64,000 nt of DNA from Paraburkholderia sp. Tr-20389 (GCF_017104565.1 NZ_JAAGPD010000001.1:1-64000), one strand, 5' to 3'. Numbered from the stretch's first letter, positions 9,290 through 17,305 are shown. The notes: generated by a model from the letters alone, not told the origin. Program-made: numbers and translations.

Positions 9290-9332
9290 GCGCGAGCCGC
9301 GGCGGACCTCGACGGCCCGCCGCGGCTCGCGC
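9290..9332 (-). terminator. Perfect 16-bp hairpin between fae and small exported gene
   Basis: Inverted repeat GCGCGAGCCGCGGCGG (9290-9305) with its exact complement at 9317-9332 and an 11-nt loop. There is no T run on either side, so it may be a Rho-assisted or partial terminator, or an mRNA-stabilising 3' end for the abundant fae message. Confidence 0.6.
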
Positions 9333-9364
9333 GCGCGACACTGCTTTCGATGCATACGGCACGC

Positions 9365-9874
9365 CTAGTTCGGGGCGAACGGGTGTGCCGCGCTGCCCTT
9401 CTTCGACACCACTTCGGCGGCGCTCGGCTCGCCCGCTACCGCGCGCTGGAGCGCTTCGCGAGTCGCCTTGTAGTTGAACTCCTGAATCTTCTTGTCGTCG
9501 TCGGCTTCCCAGTGGATGAAGACGCCGACGCAGATGAACACGTCGTCGGCTTCGTCCTTCGGAATCGTGCCGTCTTCGACGCAATCCGCGACGGCGAGCG
9601 CCACGGCGTGCTGCGCCGGGCCGAACATCTGCACGGCCTGCTTGGCGCCCTTGATCGTCACCTTGTTGAACATCACGGTATTGGGTTTTGCCATCAGGTT
9701 CGGTGCGACGACGGCGAGCAGCGACGTGAAGCCGTCCTTGTTGTTGGTGAGCGCGTGGCAGAAGGCGGATTCGGCGGCAGAGCCTCGCGGCCCGATGATG
9801 AGATCGATGTGAGCGACTTCGTTGCCTTCACCGATAAGCGACTCGCCTACCAGGACGCGGTTGATCTTGGCCAT
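9365..9874 (-). CDS. fae: Formaldehyde-activating enzyme
   Basis: Condenses formaldehyde with H4MPT to methylene-H4MPT in the cytoplasm, the entry step of the pathway. 169 residues, the normal length for a stand-alone Fae. Characteristic stretches: [54 protein letters not shown], and the active-site histidine region in EVAHID. ATG 9874 has a strong GGAGG 8 bp upstream. A longer upstream reading to 10129 is rejected. A sigma-54-like promoter lies about 100 bp upstream (9975-9990). Downstream is the small exported gene. Confidence 0.97.
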   Translation of the reverse strand: MAKINRVLVGESLIGEGNEVAHIDLIIGPRGSAAESAFCHALTNNKDGFTSLLAVVAPNLMAKPNTVMFNKVTIKGAKQAVQMFGPAQHAVALAVADCVEDGTIPKDEADDVFICVGVFIHWEADDDKKIQEFNYKATREALQRAVAGEPSAAEVVSKKGSAAHPFAPN

Positions 9875-9974
9875 GCTGTTCCTCCAGTGAATTGGGTCTG
9901 TCGACGTGGGACGAACTCGCGACGCGTGGCGACCGCAGCGCGTTTTTCGAGGGGGACGCAACGCGTTCCCGTCT

Positions 9975-9990
9975 AACAGGAACCGTGCCA
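9975..9990 (-). promoter_or_regulatory. Sigma-54-like -24/-12 promoter for fae
   Basis: Minus-strand reading TGGCACGGTTCCTGTT. The -24 half (TTGGCACG with the preceding T) is a perfect consensus match. The -12 half reads CTGTT instead of TTGCW, keeping GG-N10-G spacing. It lies in the 134-bp gap between the CitG-like gene and fae, 100 bp from the fae ATG, and a cognate-type activator is encoded 2 kb away. No good copy of the 20-bp dyad was found upstream. Confidence 0.5.
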
Positions 9991-10008
9991 ATCGGACGAA
10001 CGAGCCCT

Positions 10009-10884
10009 TCAAACAGGGGTAATTGCCAGGCGTTGCGGGTCGATCAGTGCACCGGCGAAGAGCGCAGCGACAGTCAGGTCGGCGCTCGTGCCTGGGTTGA
10101 CGCCTCGCGCCTTCAGTTCGGCATCCCATGCTTCGAGCTGCGCGGCATGTGCTTCAGGCCCGGCAACGCGCGCTTGCGCGTGACGCTCGCGTGCCTCGCG
10201 CGTGACACTTTGCGCCAGCGTCTCGCCATGTTTGCGCAGTATGTGCGAGTCGGGCCACGCGCCGAGGAAGGTCAGGAACACGTCGAGCGTGAGCGCGGTC
10301 GCCGTCGTGCCCTTCGAACGGGCGAGGGCGTCGAGGCCCGCGCCGAAGATATCCGCGAAGCCGTTCGCGTATTGGCGTGCGATGCTGTCGCGTCCGGCGG
10401 CCAGCGACATGGCAGCGCGCAGATCGACCGTGGGCGGCGCGTGGACGGATTGCTCGGGCGCGTCGCCGAGTCCGCCCGGATTGGCGAGCGCAATCGCACG
10501 GTAGGCGGCGCGCGCATCGTCCAGGTCGAGCGTCGACAGCACCTGTTCGACGGCGGCTTGCCAGTGCGCGGCGTCGAGCGTTGCCGTGCGTTCCAGCGCG
10601 GCTGCCAGCGGCGCGACCAGCAGAACGATGCCGAGATTCGTGTTGCACCCGGCGATCTGCCGCGTGCGCGTCACCGCTTCGAGGATGCGCGTGCCGACGC
10701 TGGCGCCGCGCGCGAACAGCGCGGGCGCGGCTGCCTGCGCGCTGTCGATGAACTGCGCGGCCTGCATTCCGTGTCCCGCGCTCGCGACACTCACGTTGCC
10801 CGGTTTCGCCGTTTCGACGTCCAGCCGGCACGCGAGCAGAAACGCGTCGCGGGCGCGCGCGAGAAGCTCGTCAGCGGCCTGCAT
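10009..10884 (-). CDS. CitG-like (triphosphoribosyl-dephospho-CoA synthase family) protein of the H4MPT cluster
   Basis: 291 residues, all-helical CitG/MdcB fold: [33 protein letters not shown], the Gly/Asp-rich middle, and [31 protein letters not shown]. True CitG makes the 2'-(5''-triphosphoribosyl)-dephospho-CoA prosthetic group. Members of this family recur in H4MPT gene clusters without citrate lyase, so here it probably transfers a (phospho)ribosyl group or otherwise serves in H4MPT assembly; the reaction is not established from sequence. It overlaps the ATP-grasp gene upstream by 14 bp and is the last gene of the mtdB-mch operon. Confidence 0.85.
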   Translation of the reverse strand: MQAADELLARARDAFLLACRLDVETAKPGNVSVASAGHGMQAAQFIDSAQAAAPALFARGASVGTRILEAVTRTRQIAGCNTNLGIVLLVAPLAAALERTATLDAAHWQAAVEQVLSTLDLDDARAAYRAIALANPGGLGDAPEQSVHAPPTVDLRAAMSLAAGRDSIARQYANGFADIFGAGLDALARSKGTTATALTLDVFLTFLGAWPDSHILRKHGETLAQSVTREARERHAQARVAGPEAHAAQLEAWDAELKARGVNPGTSADLTVAALFAGALIDPQRLAITPV

Positions 10885-11872
10885 GGAGCGGCGTGACAGG
10901 CAGCGACGGCGCGCCGCTCGCGGCGAGCTTGCGATCGAGCAGATCGTCGACGAGCGCTGCCGCGATATCGACGGGCGTCACCGATTGCAGCCCGCGCCAC
11001 GCCGCGACGCCGTTTACTTCAAGCACGAGCGGCACGCCGGTCTGGTCGGGCGTCGACAGATCGGGGATCAGATCGACGCCGGCGTAATCGAGGCCGAGTG
11101 CAGCCGTCGCACGCTCGGCGAGGCCCGCGAGCGTCGGATCGAGGTCGGCCGGTTCGCAGCGCGCGCCGCGCGCGACGTTGTGAATCCAGCCGCTGCCGCC
11201 GGTTCGCCGCATCGCAGCAACCGCGCGTCCGCCGATCACGAGCACGCGCCAGTCGTAGCCTCGATGACGCACGCGAGTACTGCCGACGAAACGCTGCAGA
11301 TACGCGACCTCGCTGTAGCTGCGCAGCGGCGGCAGCGGTTTCAATGCGCCGTTGGCGGGACTCGCGCCGAGCCGCCGCAAGCCTTTGCCCTGCGAGCCGA
11401 ACAGCGGCTTGAGCACAACCTGACGCGCGGCAGCCGTCTCGCGCATCAGCACGCGCTGCGCAAACGCCGCTGATTCCGTCGCCCATGCGGGCGGCGTCGG
11501 CACGCCCGCGCGATGCAGCAGGAAGCTCGTCATGGACTTGTCGACGCTGCGCTCGATTGCCCGCGCATCGTTGTAGACGGGCACGCCGCACTCGCGCAGC
11601 GCGTGCAGGATGCCGAGGCGCAGCGTGACCTGCTCGAACGTGCCGCCCGCGATGCCGCGCACGAACACCGCATCCGGGAGATCGCGCGCGAAGCCGGGAA
11701 TCGCGAGTCCGTACTGCGACCATGACGTATCGATGCGGCACGCGGCCAGATCGACGCAACGCGCCTCGACGCCGCGCGCCCGAAACGCCTTCTTGAGCCG
11801 GCCCGTGTGCCAGCCGGTTTCGTCCGTCATGATCGCAACGCGCAGGCCGCTTGCCGATGACAGATCGCTCAT
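10871..11872 (-). CDS. ATP-grasp (RimK-like) ligase of the H4MPT cluster
   Basis: 333 residues from ATG 11872, which overlaps the mch stop as ATGA. RimK-type ATP-grasp signs: ERSVDKSMTSFLLHRAGVPTPP, VVLKPLFGSQGKGLRRL (phosphate-binding loop), YLQRFV, YDWRVLVIGGRAVAAMRR, and LVLEVNGVAAWRGLQ with the metal-binding E-x-N. Such ligases join a carboxyl group to an amine using ATP; the archaeal MptN that glutamylates H4MPT is the same fold. A peptide-like ligation on the H4MPT side chain is a reasonable guess, but the substrate is not proven. Confidence 0.87.
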   Translation of the reverse strand: MSDLSSASGLRVAIMTDETGWHTGRLKKAFRARGVEARCVDLAACRIDTSWSQYGLAIPGFARDLPDAVFVRGIAGGTFEQVTLRLGILHALRECGVPVYNDARAIERSVDKSMTSFLLHRAGVPTPPAWATESAAFAQRVLMRETAAARQVVLKPLFGSQGKGLRRLGASPANGALKPLPPLRSYSEVAYLQRFVGSTRVRHRGYDWRVLVIGGRAVAAMRRTGGSGWIHNVARGARCEPADLDPTLAGLAERATAALGLDYAGVDLIPDLSTPDQTGVPLVLEVNGVAAWRGLQSVTPVDIAAALVDDLLDRKLAASGAPSLPVTPLHAGR

Positions 11873-12972
11873 GGCGCCCCCGGTCCCGTGACGCCCGGCG
11901 TGGTCGACGACGCCGATGCTTCGCCCGTCGCACCAAATGCATCGCCTTGCCAGAGCGTGTGCAGCAAGGCGGCATCGAGCCTGCCGCCCCGATAGGTCAC
12001 GCCGCTTTCCAGGCTGCTCGCCCACACTTCGGCGGGCGCGAACAGCGACGGATCGATCTGATAGAAGTCGTGGTTGAACGACGCGAAGATGTCGGCGAAC
12101 GGCCGCCCGTAGTCGCGCGAATTCGACGACGGCAACTCAGCCGCGAGCCGCCGCGCCACGGCGTCGCTACGCACGGTCAGATGCACGCGCCCGCCATAGA
12201 GGATCGCGTCGTTCGTGCGGCCCATCGCGGCGAGTCCGTCGGGCGCGGGCGGCGGCAGCGGCGCGGTGCCGCTCGCCTCGACGATCTCGCCGAGCGGCAC
12301 GCCGAGTACATGCGTCTTGTGCAGCGCGACTTCGACCACGCGCGCGACAACCTGCACCGTGCCGGCGACCGACTGGGTCGGCGTGACGATGACCGTCAGC
12401 CGGTCGGGTGCGAGACCGCAATCGCCGGCGATTTTTTCCAGCACCGCTTGCGGCGGCAACTGGCCGACTTCCATCACCAGCACACCAGCGTCGTGCCGAT
12501 CGCGATAGCCGAGTTCGTCGAACAGCGTTTCCTTACCGGCCAGCGCGCGCGCCGGTCCCGAGCCGAGCGAGAAGAACTTCTTGCCGTTGTTCTGCTCCTT
12601 GCTCGCGGACAGGCTCCAGCCCGCGTACTGGCTGCCGAGGCACGCGAGCACGGGCGAGGCCGTGTGCACGTCGATCATCGCGGGCCACAGCGGCTCGTGT
12701 TCGGCGCTGATGCGCGTCTCGATGCGTCCGAGGCCGCCCATGCAGATGCGCGCGATCGTCACGCCCGCTTCGACGCAGCCGGGCGATGCGATGCCTGCAT
12801 CGACGATGGTCGGGCCGAAGGCATGGCGCGACGATGCCACGCGCAGCCGCGCGGCGTCCGCGAGCAGTTGCGCGACGAGCGGCGCGGCGAGCGCGTTGAC
12901 GCTGGGCGCGTCGCCGGCGATGGGCGGCGGCGCGTTGCCGCCATGTTCAGCCGTGGGAGTCGACGAGTTCAT
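11869..12972 (-). CDS. mch: Methenyl-H4MPT cyclohydrolase
   Basis: Hydrolyses methenyl-H4MPT to N5-formyl-H4MPT, between MtdB and the formyltransferase/hydrolase complex. 367 residues; the first 25 or so are a low-complexity extension (AEHGGNAPPPIAGDAP). Family signs: FGPTIVDAGIASPGCVEAGV, CMGGLGRI, HTASPVLACLGSQYAGWSL, the central FFSLGSGPARALAGKE, and SSNSRDYGRPFADIFASFNHDFYQIDPSLFAPAEVW near the end. The start overlaps the upstream ATP-grasp gene by 26 bp and the stop overlaps the next gene's ATG, so the operon is tightly coupled. Confidence 0.97.
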   Translation of the reverse strand: MNSSTPTAEHGGNAPPPIAGDAPSVNALAAPLVAQLLADAARLRVASSRHAFGPTIVDAGIASPGCVEAGVTIARICMGGLGRIETRISAEHEPLWPAMIDVHTASPVLACLGSQYAGWSLSASKEQNNGKKFFSLGSGPARALAGKETLFDELGYRDRHDAGVLVMEVGQLPPQAVLEKIAGDCGLAPDRLTVIVTPTQSVAGTVQVVARVVEVALHKTHVLGVPLGEIVEASGTAPLPPPAPDGLAAMGRTNDAILYGGRVHLTVRSDAVARRLAAELPSSNSRDYGRPFADIFASFNHDFYQIDPSLFAPAEVWASSLESGVTYRGGRLDAALLHTLWQGDAFGATGEASASSTTPGVTGPGAP

Positions 12973-14170
12973 GGGCAGGCTCCGTGCTGGTTTCGATGCG
13001 TTGCAAAAGGCGCTGCGTATGGCGTTGCAGTTCGTGCATCAGGACGGCGCGCGAAGCGGCCGCGTCGACCGTCACGAGCACTGTGCAGACCGGATGGCCC
13101 GCTTCGATACGCGTGCCCGCGTGCGGAATGTCGTGACAGACGGGATCGACGAACAGCGCGTCGCTGAAACGCCGTGTGACCGTGAATGCATGAGGCGCGA
13201 ATACGACCTGTTGTGCGGCACGGCATTGCGGCGCACCGACGCGGGCAGTCGGCAGACGGCCATGCAGGCAGGCGTCGATGTGCGCGGCGAGCAGGCCGCG
13301 CGGCCACGCGTCGCGCCATGCGCGTTCGTATAAAGCCATCGTCGACGACGGCCGCGCGTTGACTTCGAGCACGCGGATCGCGTCGCCGTCGAGCAGGAAG
13401 TCCAGGCTGTTGATGCCGACGAGATTCGCACGTGCCGTAATCGAACGTACGACACGATCGACCTGCTGCGCGATGTGCGCGGGCAGATCGACGGGGCCGA
13501 GCGAGCCCACGTGCAGATAGGGCAGCGCGCCGCTCGTGATGTGAAGCTGCTCCGCATGGCCGATCACGCACGCTTCGCGCCGCGCGGCGATGAAGAGCGC
13601 CGACATCGACAGTCCTTTGCCTACGCGCTGGAAGTAGCCGGAATGTGCATCCGTTTGCCCTGCTGGAAGGATATGCGTGCCGCCGCAGCCGTCGGCGGCT
13701 TTACGCAGCCAGCCTTCGGGTTGCGCGGGACGCTCGAAAGCGATCTCAGGGTGCGCGAAGCCCAGCTCGCCGAGCAATGCGAAGAAGCGCGCGGGATCGC
13801 GCACGGCCGCCGTCGCGTCCGCGTCGTTGCCGATCAGGCGCGGCAGTCTTGCCGTGTCGTGCAACCAGCCGATGTGCGGCTCGATACCGCTGCCGGCGAT
13901 ATAACCAGTCAGACGCGGCAGCCGCGCCACGCGGTCGAGTGCCGCGTGCAGCTTGGCGCGATCGAGCGACAGCCCGCTGCCGCCGGTATCGAGCCACAGC
14001 TTCGCGTAACGGCGCGTGTCGCGATCGCCGAACAGGTCGAGCGCGGCTACCTGATAGCCGGCATCCGCGGCGGACTGTGCAAGCATGCGCGCCGACAGGC
14101 CGACCACCGCGACGAACGGCGCGGAAGCGGACGGGTGCGAGCGGCTGCCGCTCGCGGACGTCGCCGGCAT
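12947..14170 (-). CDS. Second ATP-grasp protein of the H4MPT cluster
   Basis: 407 residues. N-terminal Rossmann-like half (VAVVGLSARMLAQSAADAGYQVAALDLFGDRDTRRYA), then an ATP-grasp core: GWLRKAADGCGGTHI (nucleotide loop), SMSALFIAARREACVIG, and GINSLDFLLDGDAIRVLEVNARPSSTM (metal ligands D, E and N). A C-terminal domain of about 100 residues resembles biotin-carboxylase-like wings. Genes of this type are found beside mch and mtdB in methylotrophs and are thought to act in H4MPT synthesis; the substrate is unknown. It lies 19 bp after mtdB and overlaps mch. Confidence 0.85.
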   Translation of the reverse strand: MPATSASGSRSHPSASAPFVAVVGLSARMLAQSAADAGYQVAALDLFGDRDTRRYAKLWLDTGGSGLSLDRAKLHAALDRVARLPRLTGYIAGSGIEPHIGWLHDTARLPRLIGNDADATAAVRDPARFFALLGELGFAHPEIAFERPAQPEGWLRKAADGCGGTHILPAGQTDAHSGYFQRVGKGLSMSALFIAARREACVIGHAEQLHITSGALPYLHVGSLGPVDLPAHIAQQVDRVVRSITARANLVGINSLDFLLDGDAIRVLEVNARPSSTMALYERAWRDAWPRGLLAAHIDACLHGRLPTARVGAPQCRAAQQVVFAPHAFTVTRRFSDALFVDPVCHDIPHAGTRIEAGHPVCTVLVTVDAAASRAVLMHELQRHTQRLLQRIETSTEPAHELVDSHG

Positions 14171-14189
14171 GATGATGCCTCGCTGCGCG

Positions 14190-15116
14190 CTAGCTGCGTT
14201 CGGCGACGACGGCGCGCGCTTCGTCGAACGCTTCCGTGAAGCCGAGATACGCGGGCTTGCCGGCCGTGCGCATCCGCGTGAACAGCCGATGCTCGACCTG
14301 ATACTTCACATTGCCGATCGCGAGCGCGCCAATGCCGATCGCATCGGGCCGCACGGCGCCCGCGAGCGGTTTGCCGTCGTCCATCACGTTGACGCCCGCG
14401 ATGCCTTCGGGCGGCACCGCGTTGACGTCGGCGGCGATCAGCAGACGCGGCGCCTGCGCGAGATCGGCGGCGCCCGTCACCTGCACGCCGGCCGCCGCCG
14501 TCGCGAAGACGATATCGGCGTGTGCAAGCGCCGCATGCAGCGTCGATGGTGTGCCCGTGCCGACGCCGGAAGTCTTGATGCCGAAGCGTTCGTCGACGTC
14601 GTGGCTCGCGCGCTCGGCACGCGCAGCGTCCGAATGGCTCGCGATCGCGACATGCGCGCCGAGGGTCGCGGCGATGGCGGCAGTGACGCGCCCGACGGCG
14701 CCCGTGCCGCCGAGTATCAGCACGTGCTTGTCCTTCAGTTCTTCGCCGTACTGCGCCTTCAGGTGATGTTCGACGAGCGCGACGAGCGCCGCCGATGTCG
14801 TATAGGCGCCGCTCGGGTCGGCGAACACGGAGACCTCGAACGGCGGAACCATCGCTTCGCGCGCGCGGTCGAGCATGTCGGCGGCGAGCATCACGTCGCG
14901 CCCGCCGATGAAGATGCCCGTGCGCGACACGCCTTTCGGGCCGCGCGAAAAGATCGCGTCCTGGGTCAACTGCACGACGTTGCGCACGTCGACGTCGCAG
15001 TACGGCACGAGAATCTGATAGCCGGCGTCGGCGGCCATGTTGACGTCGAAGGGGCTCATCTGCGGCGTCGGGGTGAACATATGCAGGATGTAGGGCCTTT
15101 CAGTGGTTTGGGACAT
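14190..15116 (-). CDS. mtdB: Methylene-H4MPT dehydrogenase
   Basis: Oxidises methylene-H4MPT to methenyl-H4MPT with NAD(P)+. 308 residues. The N-terminal segment HMFTPTPQMSPFDVNMAADAGY is typical of the MtdA/MtdB family, and a Rossmann motif VLILGGTGAVGRVTAAIAATLG lies near residue 130. The H4MPT context (mch, fae, beta-RFAP synthase) argues for MtdB rather than the tetrahydrofolate-preferring MtdA. It is followed by ATP-grasp, mch, ATP-grasp and citG-like genes with tiny gaps or overlaps. Upstream, 90 bp separate it from the beta-RFAP synthase gene, so one transcript from the sigma-54 promoter at 16352 could cover all six. Confidence 0.95.
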   Translation of the reverse strand: MSQTTERPYILHMFTPTPQMSPFDVNMAADAGYQILVPYCDVDVRNVVQLTQDAIFSRGPKGVSRTGIFIGGRDVMLAADMLDRAREAMVPPFEVSVFADPSGAYTTSAALVALVEHHLKAQYGEELKDKHVLILGGTGAVGRVTAAIAATLGAHVAIASHSDAARAERASHDVDERFGIKTSGVGTGTPSTLHAALAHADIVFATAAAGVQVTGAADLAQAPRLLIAADVNAVPPEGIAGVNVMDDGKPLAGAVRPDAIGIGALAIGNVKYQVEHRLFTRMRTAGKPAYLGFTEAFDEARAVVAERS

Positions 15117-15206
15117 GGCGTCGGCTCTTTCGTAGTCGATATGGGGCGGGCGCGAGGGGCTGGCGCGCTGTGATTCGGTAAGTCGGCGGATAAGCGGGCA
15201 TCCGGC

Positions 15207-16274
15207 TTACTGCGCGTCGATGCCGAAGCGCGGTTGCTGGACGGCGTAATAGCGCGCGCCGCAATTGCGGCCGCGCGTCACGGAACACACGATGCCGGGA
15301 AACGCGCGCGTCGCCGCGCGGGCTGCGGCGAGTGCGTCGTCGGCGTGGCGCGAGCTCTGAACGAACGCGAAGCCCGTCGGGCCCCACGAGCTTTGTCCGA
15401 CGCCCGCTGTCTGGTTCGCCGCGATGGCCTGCATCGCGGCCGCGACGGCGGGGCTCGAATACACGCCGCCTTGCACGGGCGCGAAGTATTCGCCGATCGA
15501 TTGCTGGATCTCGCTGACGCCGGCAGCGAATGCGTCGAAGTCGCCTTGCGCCATGCCGGGCAGCACGCGCATCAGCAACTGATGGCAGACCTCGGCGGCG
15601 AGCGTGTGCGGGAAGGGCGGCAGCGCGGCGAGGCCGCGCTTCTCTTCGTCGCCGTGCAGACCTTCGCGCGTGGTGTCGTCGATCAGCACGATGCGCCAGT
15701 CGTCGGGAAACGGCTGGCGCGCGAGCAAGGGCGGCAGCGCGGCGGCGCTTTTGGGCGCGGTACTGATCGAGGCGGCCGTCGCCGCACGGCCCTGGCCGCC
15801 GTCGACGATCAGCCCGCCGTGATCGAATCCGAGCACGCCGATGCCGGAGCGCGCGCCGCGTCCGAGCCGTTGTGCGAGTTCCGCCGTCGTCGCCGCGATG
15901 CCGGCGAGCCGCGCATACGCAGTGCCGACCGCGAGCGCGAGTTGCGTGCCCGAACCGATCCCGCAATGCGCGCGCGCTGCCTGCTCGACTTCGAGCGATA
16001 CAGCGGGTCCGCCATAGGCGTCGTGCAACAGCGCGAGATAGCGTTCGATGCGCTCGCGCTGCGCATCCGTGGATGCGCCTTCGACCTGGGTGTCATCGGC
16101 GTGCCGCGCTGTGACGCGCGTGCCGCATCCCTCGATGACGATGCCGATGCTGCCGAACGCGCGTCCGAGCGATCCGTTGGGATCGAGAAAGCCCATATGC
16201 AGCCGGCCGGGCGCTTCGACGGTGATCGCCGAGATGGCAGGCAGTGTCGACGTGCGTTCGGATGACATCGGCAT
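15207..16274 (-). CDS. mptG: Beta-ribofuranosylaminobenzene 5'-phosphate synthase
   Basis: First committed enzyme of H4MPT synthesis: joins 4-hydroxy- or 4-aminobenzoate to phosphoribosyl pyrophosphate. 355 residues, GHMP-kinase fold: APGRLHMGFLDPNGSLGRAFGSIG, CGIGSGTQLALAVGTAYARL, GIGVLGFDHGGLIVDGG, and GVGQSSWGPTGFAFV near the C terminus. The start is taken at 16274 (GGAAG about 9 bp upstream); the methionine two codons later is an alternative. Longer readings to 16490 cross the sigma-54 promoter and are rejected. It is probably the first gene of the mtdB-mch operon. Confidence 0.93.
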   Translation of the reverse strand: MPMSSERTSTLPAISAITVEAPGRLHMGFLDPNGSLGRAFGSIGIVIEGCGTRVTARHADDTQVEGASTDAQRERIERYLALLHDAYGGPAVSLEVEQAARAHCGIGSGTQLALAVGTAYARLAGIAATTAELAQRLGRGARSGIGVLGFDHGGLIVDGGQGRAATAASISTAPKSAAALPPLLARQPFPDDWRIVLIDDTTREGLHGDEEKRGLAALPPFPHTLAAEVCHQLLMRVLPGMAQGDFDAFAAGVSEIQQSIGEYFAPVQGGVYSSPAVAAAMQAIAANQTAGVGQSSWGPTGFAFVQSSRHADDALAAARAATRAFPGIVCSVTRGRNCGARYYAVQQPRFGIDAQ

Positions 16275-16351
16275 GCGATAGCTTCCTTGTCGAATCGTGT
16301 ATGCGCGGGCGCGGCCGCGCGGGCTGACGCGACTGCACCCGTCGACGTCAG

Positions 16352-16366
16352 GCAAGAGGCGTACCA
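16352..16366 (-). promoter_or_regulatory. Sigma-54 promoter for the beta-RFAP synthase/mtdB operon
   Basis: Minus-strand reading TGGTACGCCTCTTGC: GG-N10-GC spacing is exact and TTGC at -12 is perfect; one -24 base differs (T for C). It lies 78 bp upstream of the chosen start, and a conserved dyad (16446-16465) sits about 80-100 bp further upstream, the classical layout for an activator-dependent promoter. Confidence 0.75.
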
Positions 16367-16445
16367 CGCGCGACGCCGCGCGGATTCGCGCGCATCGGCC
16401 GAACCATGCGCCGCGTGCGGTCGATGCGCGTGCAGCACGGCGCGC

Positions 16446-16465
16446 GACATCGCGTGTCAGATACG
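16446..16465 (-). promoter_or_regulatory. Candidate enhancer (UAS), copy 1 of a 20-bp dyad
   Basis: Minus-strand reading begins CGTATCTGACAC and ends ATGTC, with a GACA-N5-TGTC core. It matches 17 of 20 bases of the copy upstream of xoxF (17060-17079). It is centred about 100 bp from the -12 element of the sigma-54 promoter at 16352. Confidence 0.72.
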
Positions 16466-16551
16466 GCACAGCGCAAGCCGCCGCCGCCACGGGCTGTCAC
16501 GCATGGCACGATGCCGCGCGTTCGCAGCGATAGCGAACGCTGGACGCTGCG

Positions 16552-16938
16552 TCAGCCCTTCGGCGTGTCGTACTTGATATAGCGGAAGCGCTGATCGTCC
16601 GCGGGCGTCCCTTCGAGCGGGCCGCCTTCCTTACCCGGCTGCCACTGGATCACTTCCTCGATCTTGCGCGCGAGCGCGAAGTCCTTGTCAGTGATGCCCT
16701 TCGCCGTATGCGTCTTCAGCTTCACGACGACAAACGCATACGACACCGTCAGATCCGGGTGATGCCACGCCGCTTCCGCCAGATGGCCGACGGTGTTGAC
16801 CACCATCAGCGTGCCTTTCCAGCTTTCCGTGCGGTACTTGCGACGCAGCCAGCCGTCTTCGAGATACCAGTGCTGCAACGGACCTTCGAGTTTCTTCTGG
16901 ACTTCCTCGTCGGAATACACCTGTTCGCTTTGCGTCAT
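16552..16938 (-). CDS. Pterin-4a-carbinolamine dehydratase-like protein
   Basis: 128 residues with the PCD/DCoH signature: AEAAWHHPDLTVSYAFVVVKLKTHTAKGIT, which contains the HHP motif and the later histidine in THTAKGIT, followed by DFALARKIEEV. PCD dehydrates 4a-hydroxytetrahydropterins to recycle them. No aromatic amino acid hydroxylase is adjacent; the gene lies between the beta-RFAP synthase and xoxF, so a role in H4MPT recycling or repair is suggested. It is about 15-20 residues longer at each end than typical PCDs. ATG 16938 has GGAGG a few bases upstream. Confidence 0.85.
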   Translation of the reverse strand: MTQSEQVYSDEEVQKKLEGPLQHWYLEDGWLRRKYRTESWKGTLMVVNTVGHLAEAAWHHPDLTVSYAFVVVKLKTHTAKGITDKDFALARKIEEVIQWQPGKEGGPLEGTPADDQRFRYIKYDTPKG

Positions 16939-17059
16939 GACGAACCTCCGCTCGTGTCGTGAGAGGGGAATCGCACGGGAAACCTCGCGCCCCGTGCGCC
17001 TTGCCAACCGGGCCTGCCGCGCGTGCCAATGCGCCTGCTGCACGCCGTCCTGCGAATTG

Positions 17060-17079
17060 CGTATCTGACACAGTATGTC
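17060..17079 (+). promoter_or_regulatory. Candidate enhancer (UAS), copy 2 of a 20-bp dyad
   Basis: Reads CGTATCTGACAC...ATGTC with a GACA-N5-TGTC core, identical at 17 of 20 positions to the copy at 16446-16465. It lies about 70-85 bp upstream of the sigma-54-type promoter for xoxF, in the same orientation relative to the promoter as copy 1. Confidence 0.72.
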
Positions 17080-17145
17080 CCGCCGCACGTCGCGAAGCGC
17101 AACACGTTGACGCCGGGAGGCCGTGTGGCGGCGGTCAAACGCGAC

Positions 17146-17160
17146 CGGCATGGAATATGC
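17146..17160 (+). promoter_or_regulatory. Sigma-54-type promoter for xoxF
   Basis: Reads CGGCATGGAATATGC: GG-N10-GC spacing is exact, with GGCA at -24 and TGC at -12. Two bases deviate from TGGCACG-N4-TTGC in the -24 half and one in the -12 half. It lies 146 bp upstream of the xoxF ATG, leaving a long leader. Confidence 0.6.
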
Positions 17161-17305
17161 GATCCGCCGTCATACGCATGGGCCGGGCAATGGATCCGGC
17201 GCAGCAAAGGCGTTACCTGCATCCAGAGGCGCGGCTGGAGCGACCCGGTAGCGTGTCATCGGTAACTGGACGGTTTCAACCAGTATCACCCATTCTGGAG
17301 GAGAC

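Larger units (their letters stand above)
16939..17305. other. Divergent control region between PCD gene and xoxF
   Basis: 367 bp without a gene. It contains the second copy of the 20-bp dyad (17060-17079), a sigma-54-type promoter pointing to xoxF (17146-17160), and GGAGGAG (17296-17302) as the xoxF ribosome-binding site. A TTGGCACG on the minus strand at 17022-17029 lacks a matching -12 half. Confidence 0.7.

Noticed and set aside
10069-10080. GACAGTCAGGTC upstream of fae as a third copy of the 20-bp dyad
   Set aside because: The arms are spaced differently and the conserved GTATCTGACAC arm is absent.
17022-17029. TTGGCACG on the minus strand as sigma-54 promoter of the PCD gene
   Set aside because: The -12 half at the right spacing is not TTGC-like, so only half the element is present.
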